Shown: in pieces, positions 6,159-7,304 of the stretch | Layout of the letters: every line of letters starts with the position of its first letter | Position numbering within the stretch: position 1 is the first letter of the stretch | Program-made: the position numbers and the translations under genes | Notes under the pieces: model-generated | What the model was told of the DNA's origin: nothing | Database searches by the model: none | The model's input: only the letters and a program-made list of their open reading frames with translations | Assembly: GCA_015487535.1 (NCBI GenBank) | Contig: WFPN01000307.1 | Location: forward strand, 1-7,304 | DNA from: Aquificaceae bacterium | Lineage (GTDB): Bacteria; Aquificota; Aquificia; Aquificales; Aquificaceae | Direction of reading: 5' to 3' | Length of the DNA: 7,304 nt

Positions 6159-7165
6159 AGGGAGATCTTCGTCTCCTTCCTCTCCATGTAACCTTTCCTG
6201 AGCCTGTAGCCCTCCTCAGGATAGAGGCCGTAGAAGAGGTTCTGGACGTGGTTGCCCTCTACGAAGAAGCTCCACCTCTCAAGTGCGCTACCAACGAGGA
6301 CGAAGAGGTAGGTAAGCCCCAAAATCCAGTGGTTGGCGGTTCCGGTTATCCAGGCGTAGAGGACCAGGAACAGGGGAACTACAAAGGTGAGTAGATAGGC
6401 AACAGGTATAACTGTGGAGAGCATCTCCTTACCCTTCCTGTAGTAGAACTCCTCGGTGCAGTAGTTGTCGGTGGTAGTTCCAGTATCCACGACCCTTATA
6501 GGCCTGTTGTGAGGTAGGTTCAGAGCCTCGTTCATGGTGGGGCGCTTGAGGTAGAACTGCCTTATGTTGAAGGCGAGCCTGAAACCGAGCCCAAGCGCCA
6601 AAAACAGAAATGATAGGAATATAAAGGTCCCCAGGTAGGGGAGGCTATAGAGATGGGAGAAGTACGCCATCAAGGTAGAGCCGAGCATCAGATACATGAG
6701 GAGGTAGTAGATCACTGTTATGGAAGAGTTCCACTCAAGGACAAACTTGTTGGAGGCGTATATCATCGCCGTGGAGAAGCCGCTTAGAACCCCTAGGATG
6801 AAGGTCAGGATACCGAAGAAGTGCTCGAAGAAAGGGTTGGCCCCCAGCTGGTTGAGGACTAAGTATATGAGAAGGGACACACCGTAAGCCCCGCTGAAGA
6901 CCGCCTCCCTCGAAAGCCAGGAGGTCCTGAACCTCTTTATAGCCTTCCAGGCCCTCAGCTTGTGCCCGAGGTGAAAGGAGGCCCCGAAAGCTCCAAGGCC
7001 TATTAGGATCAGCTCCAGCACTCCCAACTTAAGGATAACTTCCTTGGGAAGACCCTGCCCTTTCCCGAAGAGCTGGAGGAACTCGATCGCGTACATGAAG
7101 ATGAAAAGACCTATGGAAGTTCCAGCGGTGAGGAAAAAGAATATCAAAGACAGTGGTGGGTGCAT
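6149..7165 (-). CDS. DmsC-family membrane anchor subunit of a molybdopterin oxidoreductase (SreC/SoeC-like)
   Basis: A 338-residue integral membrane protein with about eight hydrophobic segments, near residues 4-27, 44-66, 88-107, 113-136, 147-170, 176-199, 249-273 and 279-299. The family signatures are the N-terminal HPPLSLIFFF and the segment at 65-87 with HLGHKLRAW and SWLSRE, both typical of DmsC and the sulfite-dehydrogenase subunit SoeC. The loop TGTTTDNYCTEEFYYR (228-243) is also family-like. Anchor subunits hold the Fe-S and molybdopterin subunits to the inner membrane and exchange electrons with quinone. In Aquifex the known relative is SreC of the sulfur reductase SreABC, so a sulfur, polysulfide, sulfite or DMSO-type substrate is possible. 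The sequence here cannot choose. ATG overlaps the upstream gene's TGA by one base (TGATG), and AGGAGGT lies six bases upstream. The C-terminal tail is basic. Confidence 0.86.
   Translation of the reverse strand: MHPPLSLIFFFLTAGTSIGLFIFMYAIEFLQLFGKGQGLPKEVILKLGVLELILIGLGAFGASFHLGHKLRAWKAIKRFRTSWLSREAVFSGAYGVSLLIYLVLNQLGANPFFEHFFGILTFILGVLSGFSTAMIYASNKFVLEWNSSITVIYYLLMYLMLGSTLMAYFSHLYSLPYLGTFIFLSFLFLALGLGFRLAFNIRQFYLKRPTMNEALNLPHNRPIRVVDTGTTTDNYCTEEFYYRKGKEMLSTVIPVAYLLTFVVPLFLVLYAWITGTANHWILGLTYLFVLVGSALERWSFFVEGNHVQNLFYGLYPEEGYRLRKGYMERKETKISLYG
6159..6178. terminator. Weak hairpin just after the pabB stop
   Basis: AGGGAGA at 6159-6165 can pair with TCTCCTT at 6172-6178 around a TCTTCG loop: seven pairs including one G-T. 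It starts one base after the pabB TAA, where a terminator would be expected, and lies inside the end of the opposing anchor gene. No T-run follows on the plus strand, so intrinsic termination is doubtful. Confidence 0.25.
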
Positions 7166-7304
7166 CAGACCACCTCCTCTACCTGTTTCTCCTGCGTAGC
7201 TTTGTTAGAGACGTGGTGTCTCTTCATAACTTCCAAGAAGAGCGGGTTGTCGGGCTTCAGTATGTGCTTTTCGAACTCCTCGAGGTTTATCTTGGTCTCT
7301 ATCC
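7165..7304 (-). CDS. C-terminal tail of the upstream oxidoreductase subunit (partial), probably the Fe-S subunit
   Basis: The minus strand is open from the right edge to TGA at 7167-7165, giving about 45 residues that include INLEEFEKHILKPDNPLF and end in KATQEKQVEEVV. No cysteine, metal motif or membrane segment is in this piece. The TGA shares a base with the ATG of the DmsC-like anchor gene, so the two are co-transcribed and probably translationally coupled. In the usual order (catalytic, Fe-S, anchor) this would be the ferredoxin-like Fe-S subunit, whose C-terminus is often a charged tail after the last cluster motif. That identity comes from gene order, not from the residues seen. Confidence 0.6.
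   Translation of the reverse strand, partial: IETKINLEEFEKHILKPDNPLFLEVMKRHHVSNKATQEKQVEEVV
7172..7178 (-). promoter_or_regulatory. Shine-Dalgarno site of the anchor subunit gene
   Basis: The minus strand reads AGGAGGT six bases before the ATG at 7165, inside the last codons of the upstream gene. It fixes the start despite the one-base overlap of the two genes. Confidence 0.8.

Noticed and set aside
1..7304. tRNA or rRNA genes, CRISPR repeats, insertion sequences
   Set aside because: No cloverleaf, regularly spaced repeat, transposase or terminal inverted repeat was seen; coding sequence covers almost the whole window.

Overview
The window reads as a compact, thermophilic bacterial chromosome of the Aquificaceae type. 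The strongest evidence is the deacetylase-like protein at 1142-2275. It matches, as I remember it, the Aquifex aeolicus HDLP protein (the crystallised bacterial histone-deacetylase homologue) almost without gaps, so its active-site residues fall at the same residue numbers. The dapL product also closely resembles the Aquifex protein. Arginine is written mostly as AGG/AGA, ATA is common for isoleucine, proteins are rich in Lys and Glu, and genes abut or overlap, as expected of such genomes. By eye the GC content looks higher than A. aeolicus, so a relative such as Hydrogenivirga is more likely than Aquifex itself. I could not run a search to fix the genus.

Layout. (1) Positions 1-1151, plus strand: the 3' part of a repeat protein that looks like a beta-propeller, cut by the left edge. 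(2) 5115 down to 1142, minus strand: a four-gene operon in the order cupin protein, dapL (LL-diaminopimelate aminotransferase), a soluble CBS/degenerate-GGDEF/Cache sensor protein, and the HDLP-type deacetylase. The last three are joined by 4-base ATGA overlaps. (3) 5136-6158, plus strand: pabB (aminodeoxychorismate synthase component I), divergent from the cupin gene across only 20 bp. (4) 7304 down to 6149, minus strand: the tail of an upstream subunit gene and a complete DmsC-family membrane anchor subunit of a molybdopterin oxidoreductase, related to SreC/SoeC/DmsC.

How the genes fit together. dapL supplies meso-diaminopimelate for lysine and peptidoglycan, and pabB supplies p-aminobenzoate for folate. 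The anchor subunit belongs to quinone-linked respiration, plausibly of sulfur compounds. The novel part is the operon of (2). An HDAC-fold amidohydrolase of unknown physiological substrate is translationally coupled to a transmembrane-free protein with two ligand-binding sensor modules, and both sit behind a lysine-pathway enzyme and a cupin.

The only noncoding DNA is two gaps, of 31 bp and 20 bp, and both carry an exact TATAAT on the minus strand. No RNA gene, CRISPR array, mobile element or large repeat was seen. No stretch over 300 bases lacks a gene.
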